Shown one piece after another: positions 32,826-41,036 of a stretch of 64,000 bases of DNA. Made by a program: the position numbers and the translations under genes. How positions within the stretch are numbered: the stretch's first letter is position 1; every line of letters starts with the position of its first letter. A model generated the notes under the pieces. The model did no database searches, was not told the origin of the DNA, and worked only from the letters and a program-made list of their open reading frames with translations. Origin of the DNA: M3007 sp046299435 (GTDB taxonomy: Bacteria; Bacteroidota; Bacteroidia; Chitinophagales; Saprospiraceae); contig JBKBIC010000002.1 in the NCBI GenBank assembly GCA_046299435.1, positions 12,330 to 76,329 on the forward strand, written 5' to 3'.

Positions 32826-32885
32826 TTTTGCGGCGAGCAAAACAGCTCGTTCATGCTGAAAAACGGTAAGCCGCTGCGGAATTGA
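32826..32885 (+). pseudogene. Remnant of a FadN-type gene tail
   Basis: This segment translates in one frame as FCGEQNSSFMLKNGKPLRN followed by TGA. It closely matches the end of the FadN-type protein at 32158-32227 (CGEQ, then FMLENGKPLRN and stop), with five codons missing in between. At DNA level 14 bases (TGCGGCGAGCAAAA) are identical and the last 32 differ at only a few positions. It lies just after the GNAT gene and has no start of its own. Confidence 0.8.
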
Positions 32886-32898
32886 ACCACTGCAAATC

Positions 32899-32906
32899 TA
32901 CTTTTG
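32899..32906 (+). promoter_or_regulatory. Bacteroidota -7 element (TACTTTTG)
   Basis: A consensus match followed by CTGCC, ending 51 bases before the O-antigen ligase ATG at 32958 and just after the FadN-tail remnant. Confidence 0.65.
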
Positions 32907-32957
32907 CTGCCATCGAAACCGGGCAATTTCAACCGCCCGCAGCAAATCGCCGACCAG

Positions 32958-34901
32958 ATGAGCAAGCAAAAAATCCACACGCCCAAGCCTACCACGCCAT
33001 CCGTTGAACCCGCCGCCGACGGCCTCAACGGATGGCGTATTTTTTTGTGGCTGACAGTTTTCGCCAACTCGCTATTCATCTGGCCGGGCTGCCTCGATTT
33101 GTCGCTCGCGCCGCGTTTTTTGTTTTTGTCGCTTGGCCTGTTGGCGAGCATCGTGTTGGTTTTCAAAGACTTACGAGCTAACGGCGACTTCCGGCTACAT
33201 GGATTTGACCTGCTGTTTTTGGTCTGGTATGGCCTCAACGCCGCTTCCATTGGGTGGGCGTTCAACTGGTCGGAAGCCGTGTTTTTCACCCAAAAAGTAC
33301 TGCTCGGTTTTGCGGTTTATTGGCTGTTCCGGCAGGCGTTGCACCGCGACGAAAGCATGGTGCGGCGCACGCTGGCGGTCATCCTGCCCGTGCTGACTTT
33401 AGTGGTTGTGGGCATTCTGTTGGTGCAGCTGGGGCAGGCCGTCTCAAAAGTTGGGCTAAACAACGACCAACTTTACGACTACGCAAAAGGCGTGTTCGGC
33501 AACAAGGGCTTGGCGACCGATTTCCTGTTTTTCCTCCTGATTTTCAATGTGTTGCTGTTCCGGGAGTTTGGCAAGAAGTGGTTGTTCTGGCTACTGGCTG
33601 TGCTGCTGCTGGGGTTGATTTTGCTGTTGCAAACCCGCACGGTTTATCTCGCGGTGGCGGCAGGGGCATTGGTTTATTTTCCTGTCAGGGCGATGGTTGA
33701 GCCGAAATTCCGACCGCTTTTTTTCAAAAAAATACTGCCCGGCGGCCTGTTGGCCATTGGCCTGCTGGCGGCTTTGGTGGCCGTGAAGGGCCGGGGCACA
33801 AGCCTTGCCGAACGCCTCAACCCGATGACCTACCTCGAAAGCGCGTCGGCCAACGAACGCCGTTTCGTGTGGTACAAAACCGACTTGCTCTGTGCCGACC
33901 ACCCGATTTGGGGCGTGGGCAATGGCAGTTGGAAACTTTGGTTCCCGTCCAAGAGCATTCAGGGCGCGTACCGTTTGCAGGAAAAAGGCATCATTTTCAC
34001 CCGCGTCCACAACGATTATTTGGAAATCCGCGCCGAACTGGGGTTGGTCGGCGCAGGGCTTTTCATCCTGCTTTTCGCGGTGGCGGCAGGCACTGGGTTT
34101 TGGGTTTTGCGAAAAACGACCGACCCCCACAGGCGGCACGACGCGCTGGTCTTGCTCGTCGGGCTGCTCGGCTACTGCATCATCCAATACTTCGATTTTC
34201 CGCGAGAGCGCGTGGAAATGCAGGTTGTGCTGGCTCTGTTTTTTGCGTGGCTGGCATTTTTGAGCCGCGATTTTTGGGCAAAATTGCCGGGCTTACCGAC
34301 CCAAAAACTGTTTCTGGCGGGCATGACATTTTTGGCTACGGGCCTGATTTTCAATGTGTTGATTGGTTGGAACCGGGTGCGTGGCGAGCAGCACATGGTC
34401 AAGACTATGGCGGCCCACCTTGCCAGCCAATGGCCGACCGCGCTGCGTGAATCCGCGCTGGCCTCAAACGCATTTTACGAGATGAACGACGTGGCTTTGC
34501 CCGCCTCGTGGTACGCGGGCGTGGCACATTACAGCATGAAAAATTACGAGAAATCGGTGTCCGCCTTCGCGGATGCATACCGCCTGAACCCCTGGAGTTT
34601 TCAGGTCATCAACAATTACGCTTCGGCGTTGGTGCAAAACAAGGACATCCCGGCGGCCATCAAACTGTACGAAAAGACGCTGGAAATCAACCCGAAGTAC
34701 GACGAGGGCAAGTTCAATTTGTCGTATGCCTATTTCCAGCTCGGCGATTACGCCCGCTCACTCGAATACGCCAACGCTGTGGACACCATCGTGGGCGCAA
34801 AAACGCCGGACGAGCTTGCCAAAAACCGCGCGGTGCTACAACGGCGCGAGACGTTCATCCGCGAAATCCAGAAGAAGGTGGCGGCGGGCGGCGGGCAATG
34901 A
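32958..34901 (+). CDS. O-antigen ligase-family membrane protein with C-terminal TPRs
   Basis: A 647-aa protein with about a dozen membrane helices in residues 30-470 (for example LWLTVFANSLFIWPGCLDL, FLFLSLGLLASIVLVF, WLFWLLAVLLLGLILLLQT) and the Wzy_C/WaaL periplasmic loop: ERRFVWYKTDLLCADHPIWG, GVGNGSWKL and RVHNDYLEIRAELGLVGAG, containing the conserved Arg and the H-N-D/E-Y/F-L motif. Residues about 510-620 are TPRs (YSMKNYEKSVSAFADAYRLN; AIKLYEKTLEINPKYDEGKF). It should join O-antigen or another polymer to a lipid or protein. The first 27 codons contain a terminator-like hairpin (32994-33046). It ends three bases before the opposing feoB. Confidence 0.87.
   Translation: MSKQKIHTPKPTTPSVEPAADGLNGWRIFLWLTVFANSLFIWPGCLDLSLAPRFLFLSLGLLASIVLVFKDLRANGDFRLHGFDLLFLVWYGLNAASIGWAFNWSEAVFFTQKVLLGFAVYWLFRQALHRDESMVRRTLAVILPVLTLVVVGILLVQLGQAVSKVGLNNDQLYDYAKGVFGNKGLATDFLFFLLIFNVLLFREFGKKWLFWLLAVLLLGLILLLQTRTVYLAVAAGALVYFPVRAMVEPKFRPLFFKKILPGGLLAIGLLAALVAVKGRGTSLAERLNPMTYLESASANERRFVWYKTDLLCADHPIWGVGNGSWKLWFPSKSIQGAYRLQEKGIIFTRVHNDYLEIRAELGLVGAGLFILLFAVAAGTGFWVLRKTTDPHRRHDALVLLVGLLGYCIIQYFDFPRERVEMQVVLALFFAWLAFLSRDFWAKLPGLPTQKLFLAGMTFLATGLIFNVLIGWNRVRGEQHMVKTMAAHLASQWPTALRESALASNAFYEMNDVALPASWYAGVAHYSMKNYEKSVSAFADAYRLNPWSFQVINNYASALVQNKDIPAAIKLYEKTLEINPKYDEGKFNLSYAYFQLGDYARSLEYANAVDTIVGAKTPDELAKNRAVLQRRETFIREIQKKVAAGGGQ
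32994..33046 (+). promoter_or_regulatory. Terminator-like hairpin inside the 5' coding region (possible attenuator)
   Basis: A perfect 14-bp stem (ACGCCATCCGTTGA, 32994-33007, with TCAACGGATGGCGT, 33025-33038), 17-nt loop, followed by A and seven T. It starts 36 bases after the O-antigen ligase ATG. The form is that of an intrinsic terminator; inside a gene it could terminate untranslated transcripts early (attenuation). Confidence 0.6.
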
Positions 34902-34904
34902 GCT

Positions 34905-37022
34905 TCACGAAAACAAAACGTACACGCCCCACGCGCCCAAATAAGCCAGCAAACTCATAAAAACGAACTGCAAAAGTGCCCATTTCCAGCTGCCCGTTTC
35001 GCGCTTGACGACGGCCAATGTGCTCATGCATTGCATGGCGAGGGCGTAAAAAACGAGCAGCGAAAGCGCGGTGGCAAGGGTGTAAACGGGCATACCGGAG
35101 TCGGCAAAAGTGGCCGTCCGCATTTTTTCGCGGAGCAAGTCGTCGTCCTCGCCCGCGCTGCCGATGCTGTAAATCGTCGCCATCGTGCCGACAAAAACTT
35201 CCCGTGCCGCGAACGATGTGATGAGTGCGATGCCGATTTTCCAGTCGTATCCCAGCGGGCGGATGGCTGGTTCGATGGCCTTGCCGAGGGTGCCGGCCCA
35301 CGAGGCTTCGAGCTGGCTGGCAGCGACCAAATCCTCAGTTTCCGTGGTTGAAAGCTGCCGGGTTGTGGCGATTTTTTCGGCCTCGGTGGCGGCTTGTTGC
35401 ATGGCATCGCCGGGGCCAAAACTTGCCAATGCCCACAGTACGATGCTGATTATCAGGATGATTTTGCCCGCCCCGACCACGAACGCACCGACTTTTTCGA
35501 GTAGCGTGAGCCATACGTTTCGCCAATGTGGCATCCGATATTCGGGCAGTTCGATGGCCAAAAACGAGGCTTCGCGGGTGCGGAGCACTTTTTTCATCAA
35601 AAAACCCGACCCCAGCGCGACCAACACGCCCAACGCGTACATGCTACCGAACACGAGACTTTGCAAATTGAAAAAACCACCGACGCGCACGTCCGGCACC
35701 GCCAGTCCGATGAGCACAGCATACACCGGAATCCGCGCAGAACAGCTGATGAACGGCGTGACCATGACGGTGATGAGCCGTTCCTGCCAGTTGCCGATGG
35801 TGCGGCTCGACATGATGGCCGGCACCGCGCAAGCCCCGCCGCTGATGAGCGAGACGACTGAGCGACCGTTCATCCCGAACCGTTGCATGATGCGGTCGAA
35901 CATGAACACTACCCGCGCCATGTAGCCCACCTCTTCGAGGATGCTGATGAGGAAAAACAGGATGGCGATTTGCGGCACAAAAACCAAAATGCCGCCCAGT
36001 CCGGCCCAAACGCCGTCGGTCAAAAGGCCGCTGAGCCAGTTGTCGGGCAGCACGGCTTTGAGCCAAGAGGAGAGGCTATTGAATTGATTTTCAATGAAAT
36101 CCATCGGCACACCGCTCCAATCGTAGATGGCTTGGAAGACCAAGAGCATGACCGCCACGAAAATCAGCGGCCCGGCCACTCGGTGCGTCAGCAAGGCATC
36201 AATGCGGTCGGTGGCAGTGGTCGGGAAAGGCGGTGGCGTTTGCACGGCCTCCCGGATGAACGGCGTGAAACGGTCGTACCGGTCGAGCGTTTCGTCCACT
36301 TGGGCGCGGAGGGAGTGGAAATTTTTGGTCTGCCCAATCGCCGCCAGCGTGTCTCGTTCGGCCTGTTTCAGGTGCGGGAGCCAACTGCCATGATGTGCCA
36401 AGAGCAGGGCGCGGTACGGGTTTTCGATGCCCAGATTGAGGCGCACGGCCTCCGCGATTTGTCGTTCGGTGTCGGAGAGTCGGTAAAATGGCTTGCGTTC
36501 GGCGGCAGTCTTTTCGCTGCGGGTGGCCAGTTTTTCCAGCTCGCCGATGAGCCGCTGGATGTTGCGCCCGTCGCGGCCACTGACCAAGACGAACGGGATG
36601 CCGAGCCGTTCGGCCAGCAGCCCGGTGTTGATTTTGATGCCCTGTTCTTCCGCACTGTCGGCCATGTTCAGCGCGGCAATGACGGGCAGGCCGAGGTCGA
36701 GGATTTGGGTGAGCAGCAGGAGATGTTTTTCGAGGTGCGTCGCGTCGGCGATGTAAATGATGGCATCCGGGAAATTCGGGTCGGCGGGATTGGTCAGGAC
36801 GCTGGCGACGATTTTTTCGTCCGACGAAGTCGGGTACAAACTATAAGTGCCGGGCAAATCGCTCAACACGGCTTCTTGGCCACTGGGAAACCGGATTTTG
36901 CCCTCTTTCACATCCACCGTCACGCCGGGGAAATTGCCAGTTTTCTGCCGAAGGCCGGTCAGTTGGTTGAAAATCGTGGATTTTCCGCTGTTCGGATTAC
37001 CAAGTAGTGCGACTCGTAACAT
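34905..37022 (-). CDS. feoB: Ferrous iron transport protein B
   Basis: A 705-aa inner-membrane Fe(II) transporter with an N-terminal GTPase domain. GTPase motifs: GNPNSGKSTIFNQL (G1, residue 8 onward), DLPGTYSLYP (G3) and ALNMADSAEEQG (G4, NMAD). The membrane part has two Gate/nucleoside-recognition regions (LISGGACAVPAIMSSRTI with the conserved Cys; FISCSARIPVYAVLIGLAVP; ITSFAAREVFVGTMATIYSI) and the FeoB_C core between them. The ATG at 37022 is preferred to a TTG one codon earlier. feoA lies 45 bases upstream on the same strand; no feoC was seen. Regulation by iron is expected, but no Fur-like box was recognised. Confidence 0.96.
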   Translation of the reverse strand: MLRVALLGNPNSGKSTIFNQLTGLRQKTGNFPGVTVDVKEGKIRFPSGQEAVLSDLPGTYSLYPTSSDEKIVASVLTNPADPNFPDAIIYIADATHLEKHLLLLTQILDLGLPVIAALNMADSAEEQGIKINTGLLAERLGIPFVLVSGRDGRNIQRLIGELEKLATRSEKTAAERKPFYRLSDTERQIAEAVRLNLGIENPYRALLLAHHGSWLPHLKQAERDTLAAIGQTKNFHSLRAQVDETLDRYDRFTPFIREAVQTPPPFPTTATDRIDALLTHRVAGPLIFVAVMLLVFQAIYDWSGVPMDFIENQFNSLSSWLKAVLPDNWLSGLLTDGVWAGLGGILVFVPQIAILFFLISILEEVGYMARVVFMFDRIMQRFGMNGRSVVSLISGGACAVPAIMSSRTIGNWQERLITVMVTPFISCSARIPVYAVLIGLAVPDVRVGGFFNLQSLVFGSMYALGVLVALGSGFLMKKVLRTREASFLAIELPEYRMPHWRNVWLTLLEKVGAFVVGAGKIILIISIVLWALASFGPGDAMQQAATEAEKIATTRQLSTTETEDLVAASQLEASWAGTLGKAIEPAIRPLGYDWKIGIALITSFAAREVFVGTMATIYSIGSAGEDDDLLREKMRTATFADSGMPVYTLATALSLLVFYALAMQCMSTLAVVKRETGSWKWALLQFVFMSLLAYLGAWGVYVLFS

Positions 37023-37067
37023 CAATTATGTGAGACGGTGAGATGGTGGGACGGCAGTGGCACGCGC

Positions 37068-37301
37068 TCAAACTTCTACCAAGATGTTCGCGGCCTCGGC
37101 CTCGCGCAGTGCCAACCGAACGCCGTCCACTTTTATATAAAAAGAATTGCCGAACGGCGAAGAACGGATGACTTGGATGTTCGCGCCCGGCAGCACCCCC
37201 ATCGAAGTGAGCTTGCAAGCCAGTTCCGGGTCGGAAAAAGCAATGGCGCGGGCGTTCTCGTGCAGTTTGAGGTCGGTGACGGTGCGATGGTGGCGTTGCA
37301 T
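37068..37301 (-). CDS. feoA: Ferrous iron transport protein A
   Basis: A 77-aa cytoplasmic SH3-like protein that assists FeoB. It contains the FeoA core: ARAIAFSDPELACKLTSMGV, LPGANIQVIRSSPFGNSFYI and RLALREAEAANILVEV (G.R.ALR..EA..I.V pattern). It is the first gene of the feoAB operon, with feoB 45 bases downstream. The 5' leader between the promoter at 37405 and the ATG is filled by GGGAATT/AATTCCC word repeats. Confidence 0.93.
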   Translation of the reverse strand: MQRHHRTVTDLKLHENARAIAFSDPELACKLTSMGVLPGANIQVIRSSPFGNSFYIKVDGVRLALREAEAANILVEV

Positions 37302-37317
37302 ATTTGAAATTGGAAAT

Positions 37318-37366
37318 GGGAATCGGGAACCGGGAATTTCTAATACCTAATTCCCAATTTCTAACC
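37318..37366. repeat. GGGAAT/ATTCCC word repeat in the feoA leader
   Basis: Repeated words GGGAATCGGGAACCGGGAAT and CTAATTCCCAATTTCTAA make inverted repeats, the best being GGGAATT (37332-37338) with AATTCCC (37349-37355). It belongs to the same word family as the tandem array inside the radical-SAM gene (56124-56213). Confidence 0.55.
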
Positions 37367-37404
37367 CCTGCGCTCTTAGCGATTTAGACAAAATCAAGAC
37401 AGGG

Positions 37405-37412
37405 CAAATGTA
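37405..37412 (-). promoter_or_regulatory. Bacteroidota -7 element (TACATTTG)
   Basis: Minus-strand TACATTTG followed by CCC, about 100 bases before the feoA ATG at 37301. Confidence 0.6.
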
Positions 37413-37594
37413 GATTTTGTTTTGGCGAACCATGAAATTTTATGGGCGGGCAGGGTGTTTCTGCCCCAAATTTGGCCGACGTTGCTGCAACATGCTTGAT
37501 GTTCAGACTATTTAGCGGCCTGCCTCGTTTTCGACAACATCTGCTCAAGGTGAAAGGCCGACGGGCAGTGCTCACTTCTGACAACCACCCGCCC

Positions 37595-38398
37595 ATGCTT
37601 TTTTCCAAAAAAACGCGCTTGCTACTGCCTGCGCTCGTCGCTGCGACATTGTTCGGAGGCTGCACCTTTTTCCGAAAAGGCAGCCAAGTCGCCAATTACT
37701 TCTCGCTCGAAGATGACAAACGCCTTGGCCTTGAAGTAAGCCAAGAAATTGAAAATCAATCATTTACATACCCAATTCTGCCGGAAAAAGGCAACGAGGA
37801 AGTGTATCGTTACGTCCGCAATTTGCGCGACCGCATCCTCGGCACGGGGCGGGTGCAGCACGCGCGGGATTTCGATTGGAAAGTCAAAATCATCCGCGAC
37901 GACGAGACCCAAAACGCTTTTTGCGCGCCCGGCGGGCACATCTACATTTTCACGGGCCTCATCAAGTTTTTGGATTCCGAAGACCAGCTCGCCGGGGTCA
38001 TCGCCCACGAAATCGCCCACGCCGCCAATCGCCACTACACGCGGCACATCAGCAAATCCATGCCCGCCCGCACCATTGCCGACGCGCTTTTGGGGCAGAG
38101 TGACGCGGCCAAAGCCATCGCCGTCGGGTTGGCATCTTTGAAGTATAGCCGCGCTTTTGAGGCCGAGGCCGATGAATTTTCGGTTCACTACCTTTGCGGC
38201 CTCGGCTTGCGGGCCGACGGTGCGGCGGCTTTTTTCCGAAAAATCGAAAGCCTCGAAGCCTCGCCGCCCCAATGGCTGAGCACACACCCTTCGCCGAAAA
38301 ACCGGATTGAACACATCGAGGCCCAGGCCAAAGCCCAAAATTGCAAAGGCACACAAACCAATTCGGCTGAATATCAACGGATTAAGAAGTTGTTGTAA
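37595..38398 (+). CDS. M48-family metallopeptidase lipoprotein (BepA/LoiP-like)
   Basis: A 267-aa zinc protease. A lipoprotein signal (LVAATLFGGC, Cys23) places it at a membrane facing the periplasm. Motif HEIAHAANRH (zinc ligands His138 and His142, catalytic Glu139) and the downstream zinc-ligand Glu in RAFEAEADEF are intact. The segment NAFCAPGGHIYIFTGLI and the end PPQWLSTHPSPKNRIEHI are characteristic of periplasmic M48C proteases, which degrade misassembled outer-membrane proteins. The ATG at 37595 gives the lipobox. mtaB follows 47 bases downstream on the same strand; the gap has a copy of the dispersed ATCACCGAATCAACA element. Confidence 0.93.
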   Translation: MLFSKKTRLLLPALVAATLFGGCTFFRKGSQVANYFSLEDDKRLGLEVSQEIENQSFTYPILPEKGNEEVYRYVRNLRDRILGTGRVQHARDFDWKVKIIRDDETQNAFCAPGGHIYIFTGLIKFLDSEDQLAGVIAHEIAHAANRHYTRHISKSMPARTIADALLGQSDAAKAIAVGLASLKYSRAFEAEADEFSVHYLCGLGLRADGAAAFFRKIESLEASPPQWLSTHPSPKNRIEHIEAQAKAQNCKGTQTNSAEYQRIKKLL

Positions 38399-38425
38399 GC
38401 CCAGTTCAAATCACCCAATAGCCAC

Positions 38426-38440
38426 ATCACCGAATCAACA
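38426..38440 (+). repeat. Dispersed element core in the mtaB leader
   Basis: ATCACCGAATCAACA, the core shared with the xerD, uvrA and dapA copies, in the same orientation relative to the gene and five bases before the mtaB ATG. Confidence 0.6.
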
Positions 38441-38445
38441 AAAAA

Positions 38446-39792
38446 ATGACTCCACGCACGGTCGCTTTTCATACGCTCGGCTGCAAACTGAATTTTTCCG
38501 AGACCTCCGCATTGGCCCGCCTGTTCGAGGACGGCGGCTACCAGCCCGTCAAGTTTGACGACGGCGCGGACATTTACGTCATCAACACCTGCTCCGTCAC
38601 CGAGCAGGCCGACCGCGAGTGCAAAAAAATCGTGCGCCAAGCCCTGCGGCACCAGCCGGACGCTTTTGTGGTGGTCACGGGTTGCTATGCCCAATTGAAA
38701 CCGGCGGAAATCGCCGAAATCCCCGGCGTGGATTTGGTGCTGGGCGCGGGCGAGAAATTTCGCATCCTCGAATACGTGGACGACATCTCCAAGTCGCAGG
38801 GCAAGGGCATGGTGCAAGCGGGCGAAATCCGGGAGGTCAACACGTTCACGTCCTCGTTTTCGTTCGGCGACCGCACCCGCTCGTTCCTGAAAGTGCAGGA
38901 CGGTTGCGATTACAAATGCGCGTTCTGCACCATCCCGCTGGCGCGGGGCAAAAGCCGCTCAGATACCGTCGAAAACGTGGTGGCGAACGCCCGCAAAATC
39001 GCGGCGATGGGCACCAAGGAAATCGTGCTGACGGGCGTGAACATCGGTGATTTCGGCAATGGCACGGCGGTCATCGAAGGCGAACGCCCGCGCAAAGAAG
39101 CCCTGTTCGCCGACCTCGTGCGGGAATTGGACAAGGTGGAGGAGGTCGAGCGGTTCCGCATTTCGAGCATCGAGCCGAATTTGCTGACCGACGAAATCAT
39201 CGCCTTTGTGGCTGAAAGCCAACGCTTTATGCCACACTTCCACGTCCCGTTGCAATCCGGCAACGACAAACAACTCCGCGAAATGCGCCGCCGCTACAAG
39301 CGCGAACTTTATGCCGAGCGCGTGGCGAGCATCAAAAAACGGATGCCGCACGCCTGCATCGGCTGCGATGTCATCGTGGGTTTTCCGGGCGAGACGGAAG
39401 CGGATTTTCTGGAAACGTACCGTTTCATCAGCGAGCTGGAGGTGTCGTACCTGCACGTTTTCACCTACTCCGAACGGGCCAACACGCTGGCCGTCGAGAT
39501 GCCCAACCCTGTGCCGCTCGACGAACGCCGCCGCCGCAACCAGATGTTGCGCGGACTTTCGGAGATGAAGCGCCGGGCTTTTTACCAGCAGCACCTCGGC
39601 ACCGAGCGGCCCGTGCTGTTCGAGCAGCACAAAAACCCCGACTTAATGAGCGGATTCACAGACAATTATGTGAAAATCGAGATGCCGTTCGAGGCGGGTT
39701 TCATCAACCAAATCCAGCCCGTGTTTTTGGAAAAAATCGGCGCGGAAGGGGATGTGCAGGCGCGGGCAGCGGCGTGGGAAATGGCGGGGTAA
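38446..39792 (+). CDS. mtaB: tRNA t6A37 methylthiotransferase MtaB
   Basis: A 448-aa radical-SAM methylthiotransferase that converts t6A37 of tRNA to ms2t6A. Layout: UPF0004 domain at about 4-120 with three Cys (LGCKLNFSE, NTCSVTEQADREC, TGCYAQLKP), radical SAM domain with the cluster motif CDYKCAFCTIPLARG (CxxxCxxC, about 154-161), and C-terminal TRAM-like segment (NKNPDLMSGFTDNYVKIEMP region). LGCKLN near the N-terminus fits MtaB rather than MiaB or RimO. The ATG is at 38446. Length is normal. Confidence 0.94.
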   Translation: MTPRTVAFHTLGCKLNFSETSALARLFEDGGYQPVKFDDGADIYVINTCSVTEQADRECKKIVRQALRHQPDAFVVVTGCYAQLKPAEIAEIPGVDLVLGAGEKFRILEYVDDISKSQGKGMVQAGEIREVNTFTSSFSFGDRTRSFLKVQDGCDYKCAFCTIPLARGKSRSDTVENVVANARKIAAMGTKEIVLTGVNIGDFGNGTAVIEGERPRKEALFADLVRELDKVEEVERFRISSIEPNLLTDEIIAFVAESQRFMPHFHVPLQSGNDKQLREMRRRYKRELYAERVASIKKRMPHACIGCDVIVGFPGETEADFLETYRFISELEVSYLHVFTYSERANTLAVEMPNPVPLDERRRRNQMLRGLSEMKRRAFYQQHLGTERPVLFEQHKNPDLMSGFTDNYVKIEMPFEAGFINQIQPVFLEKIGAEGDVQARAAAWEMAG

Positions 39793-39798
39793 GTGCCT

Positions 39799-40899
39799 TC
39801 ACCGCCGCCCCGTCCACATTTCCGGCAATTTTTCGTCTGGCAAAAACACCTGCAATTCGCGCATCGGCGAGCCATCGGCCCATTTGCCGAGGTAGCGTTG
39901 TTGGGGCGTGTTGCCGAAAGCCACGTCGCGGTAGCGGCCCGTGCGGGTGTATTCGATGACCGCGTCGGCCAGTTTCCAGTAGCAATTGAAGTCCACCTCG
40001 TTCAGCCGCGAGGTGTTCAGCACGCGCTTCGCCGTGTAGTTCCGAACGCCCGTATCGAAATCGAGGTCGTAACTGTACGGCTCGGAGTGCGAGGCCGACA
40101 TGGCGCGGGTGCTGTCGGGATTGACCGAGCGGAAATGCTTGACAAGATTGCGGTTTGGGGTGTTTGTGGCGGTCTTGAAAACCAATGCGCCGAACTCGTC
40201 GCCCACCACGAAATCGTGTTCGCCGGTGATAATCACCAAGTTAAGGTCGGCGGGCAGGCCCTCGTAGCTGTCCAATCGCGCCCCTTTCAGCGGGCCGCTG
40301 CCGGGCTGCGCAAGCAGCATGGCCGTCGGTTTCGGGATGCCGTATTTTTCCCAGTTAACCGCCAGATTGGTCGTGATGACCCCGCCGTAGGAGTGCGCGA
40401 CGTAGGCCACTTTTTCGAGGCGCGGGCGGACGTGGCCTTCGGTTTCAAGGGTTTTCAGTGCGTCGCGGATGCCTTTCGCGGCATTTGCCGGAAAACAATC
40501 GGCCTTCGGGAACAGCAGATTTCGCTGGTAACGCGGGTAAATCACGATGTTGCCCCGCGCCACGAGGTGCTTAATCCACTTGCCGTAGGCCATCGGGTTG
40601 TACGCCCCGTAGCCGTGCATGAACACGACGACCTCTGCCGAATCGGGCTTCGGGTCGCTCGGCTCGAACAGCCAGTAGCCGTCGGCGCGTTGGGCATGGT
40701 CAAAAAACGCCACGCTTTGGTGCGAATATTCCGCGCCGCCGGGGCCGCTGGCGGGTTGGCCGGGATACGGCGCGGATTGTGCGGCAGCGAAATGGCCTTT
40801 GAAAAGCAGGGTTGCCATCGAAAAAAACAGGACGACGAAAGTGCCGATTGAAAGATGTGCCAAGATGCGAAAGAATTGAAAATCAACGAGAAAGCCCAA
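39799..40899 (-). CDS. Secreted alpha/beta hydrolase
   Basis: A 366-aa protein with an N-terminal export signal (LSIGTFVVLFFSMATLLF). The hydrolase fold shows VVVFMHGYGAYNPMAYGKWI (HG oxyanion region), nucleophile VAYVAHSYGG (residues 162-171, Ser in HSYGG), acid in LVIITGEHDFVVGDEF and a likely catalytic His in MSASHSEPYSY. The form resembles PAF-acetylhydrolase-like or poly-ester hydrolases. The start could also be the internal ATG at 40818, which would shorten the signal. Single gene, tail to tail with mtaB. No consensus promoter element was seen upstream. Confidence 0.8.
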   Translation of the reverse strand: MGFLVDFQFFRILAHLSIGTFVVLFFSMATLLFKGHFAAAQSAPYPGQPASGPGGAEYSHQSVAFFDHAQRADGYWLFEPSDPKPDSAEVVVFMHGYGAYNPMAYGKWIKHLVARGNIVIYPRYQRNLLFPKADCFPANAAKGIRDALKTLETEGHVRPRLEKVAYVAHSYGGVITTNLAVNWEKYGIPKPTAMLLAQPGSGPLKGARLDSYEGLPADLNLVIITGEHDFVVGDEFGALVFKTATNTPNRNLVKHFRSVNPDSTRAMSASHSEPYSYDLDFDTGVRNYTAKRVLNTSRLNEVDFNCYWKLADAVIEYTRTGRYRDVAFGNTPQQRYLGKWADGSPMRELQVFLPDEKLPEMWTGRR

Positions 40900-40991
40900 G
40901 AACTGCGGCTGTTTTGCAAAGCGCCGTTGAAACGCCGGAGCACGTTGGGTGTTTTTTGGCTTTCGACGAAATGCGCGTTTGCCGGGACGTT

Positions 40992-40999
40992 TACATTTG
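40992..40999 (+). promoter_or_regulatory. Bacteroidota -7 element (TACATTTG)
   Basis: TACATTTG followed by TCGCC, ending 37 bases before the ATG of the dipeptidase gene at 41037. Confidence 0.6.
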
Positions 41000-41036
41000 T
41001 CGCCGCCAAATCAGGCCAAAACCAATTCTTGTAAAC

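Noticed and set aside
37302..37594. Fur or DtxR-type box before feoA
   Set aside because: The palindromic words present are the general GGGAATT repeat family and do not resemble a known iron-box consensus.
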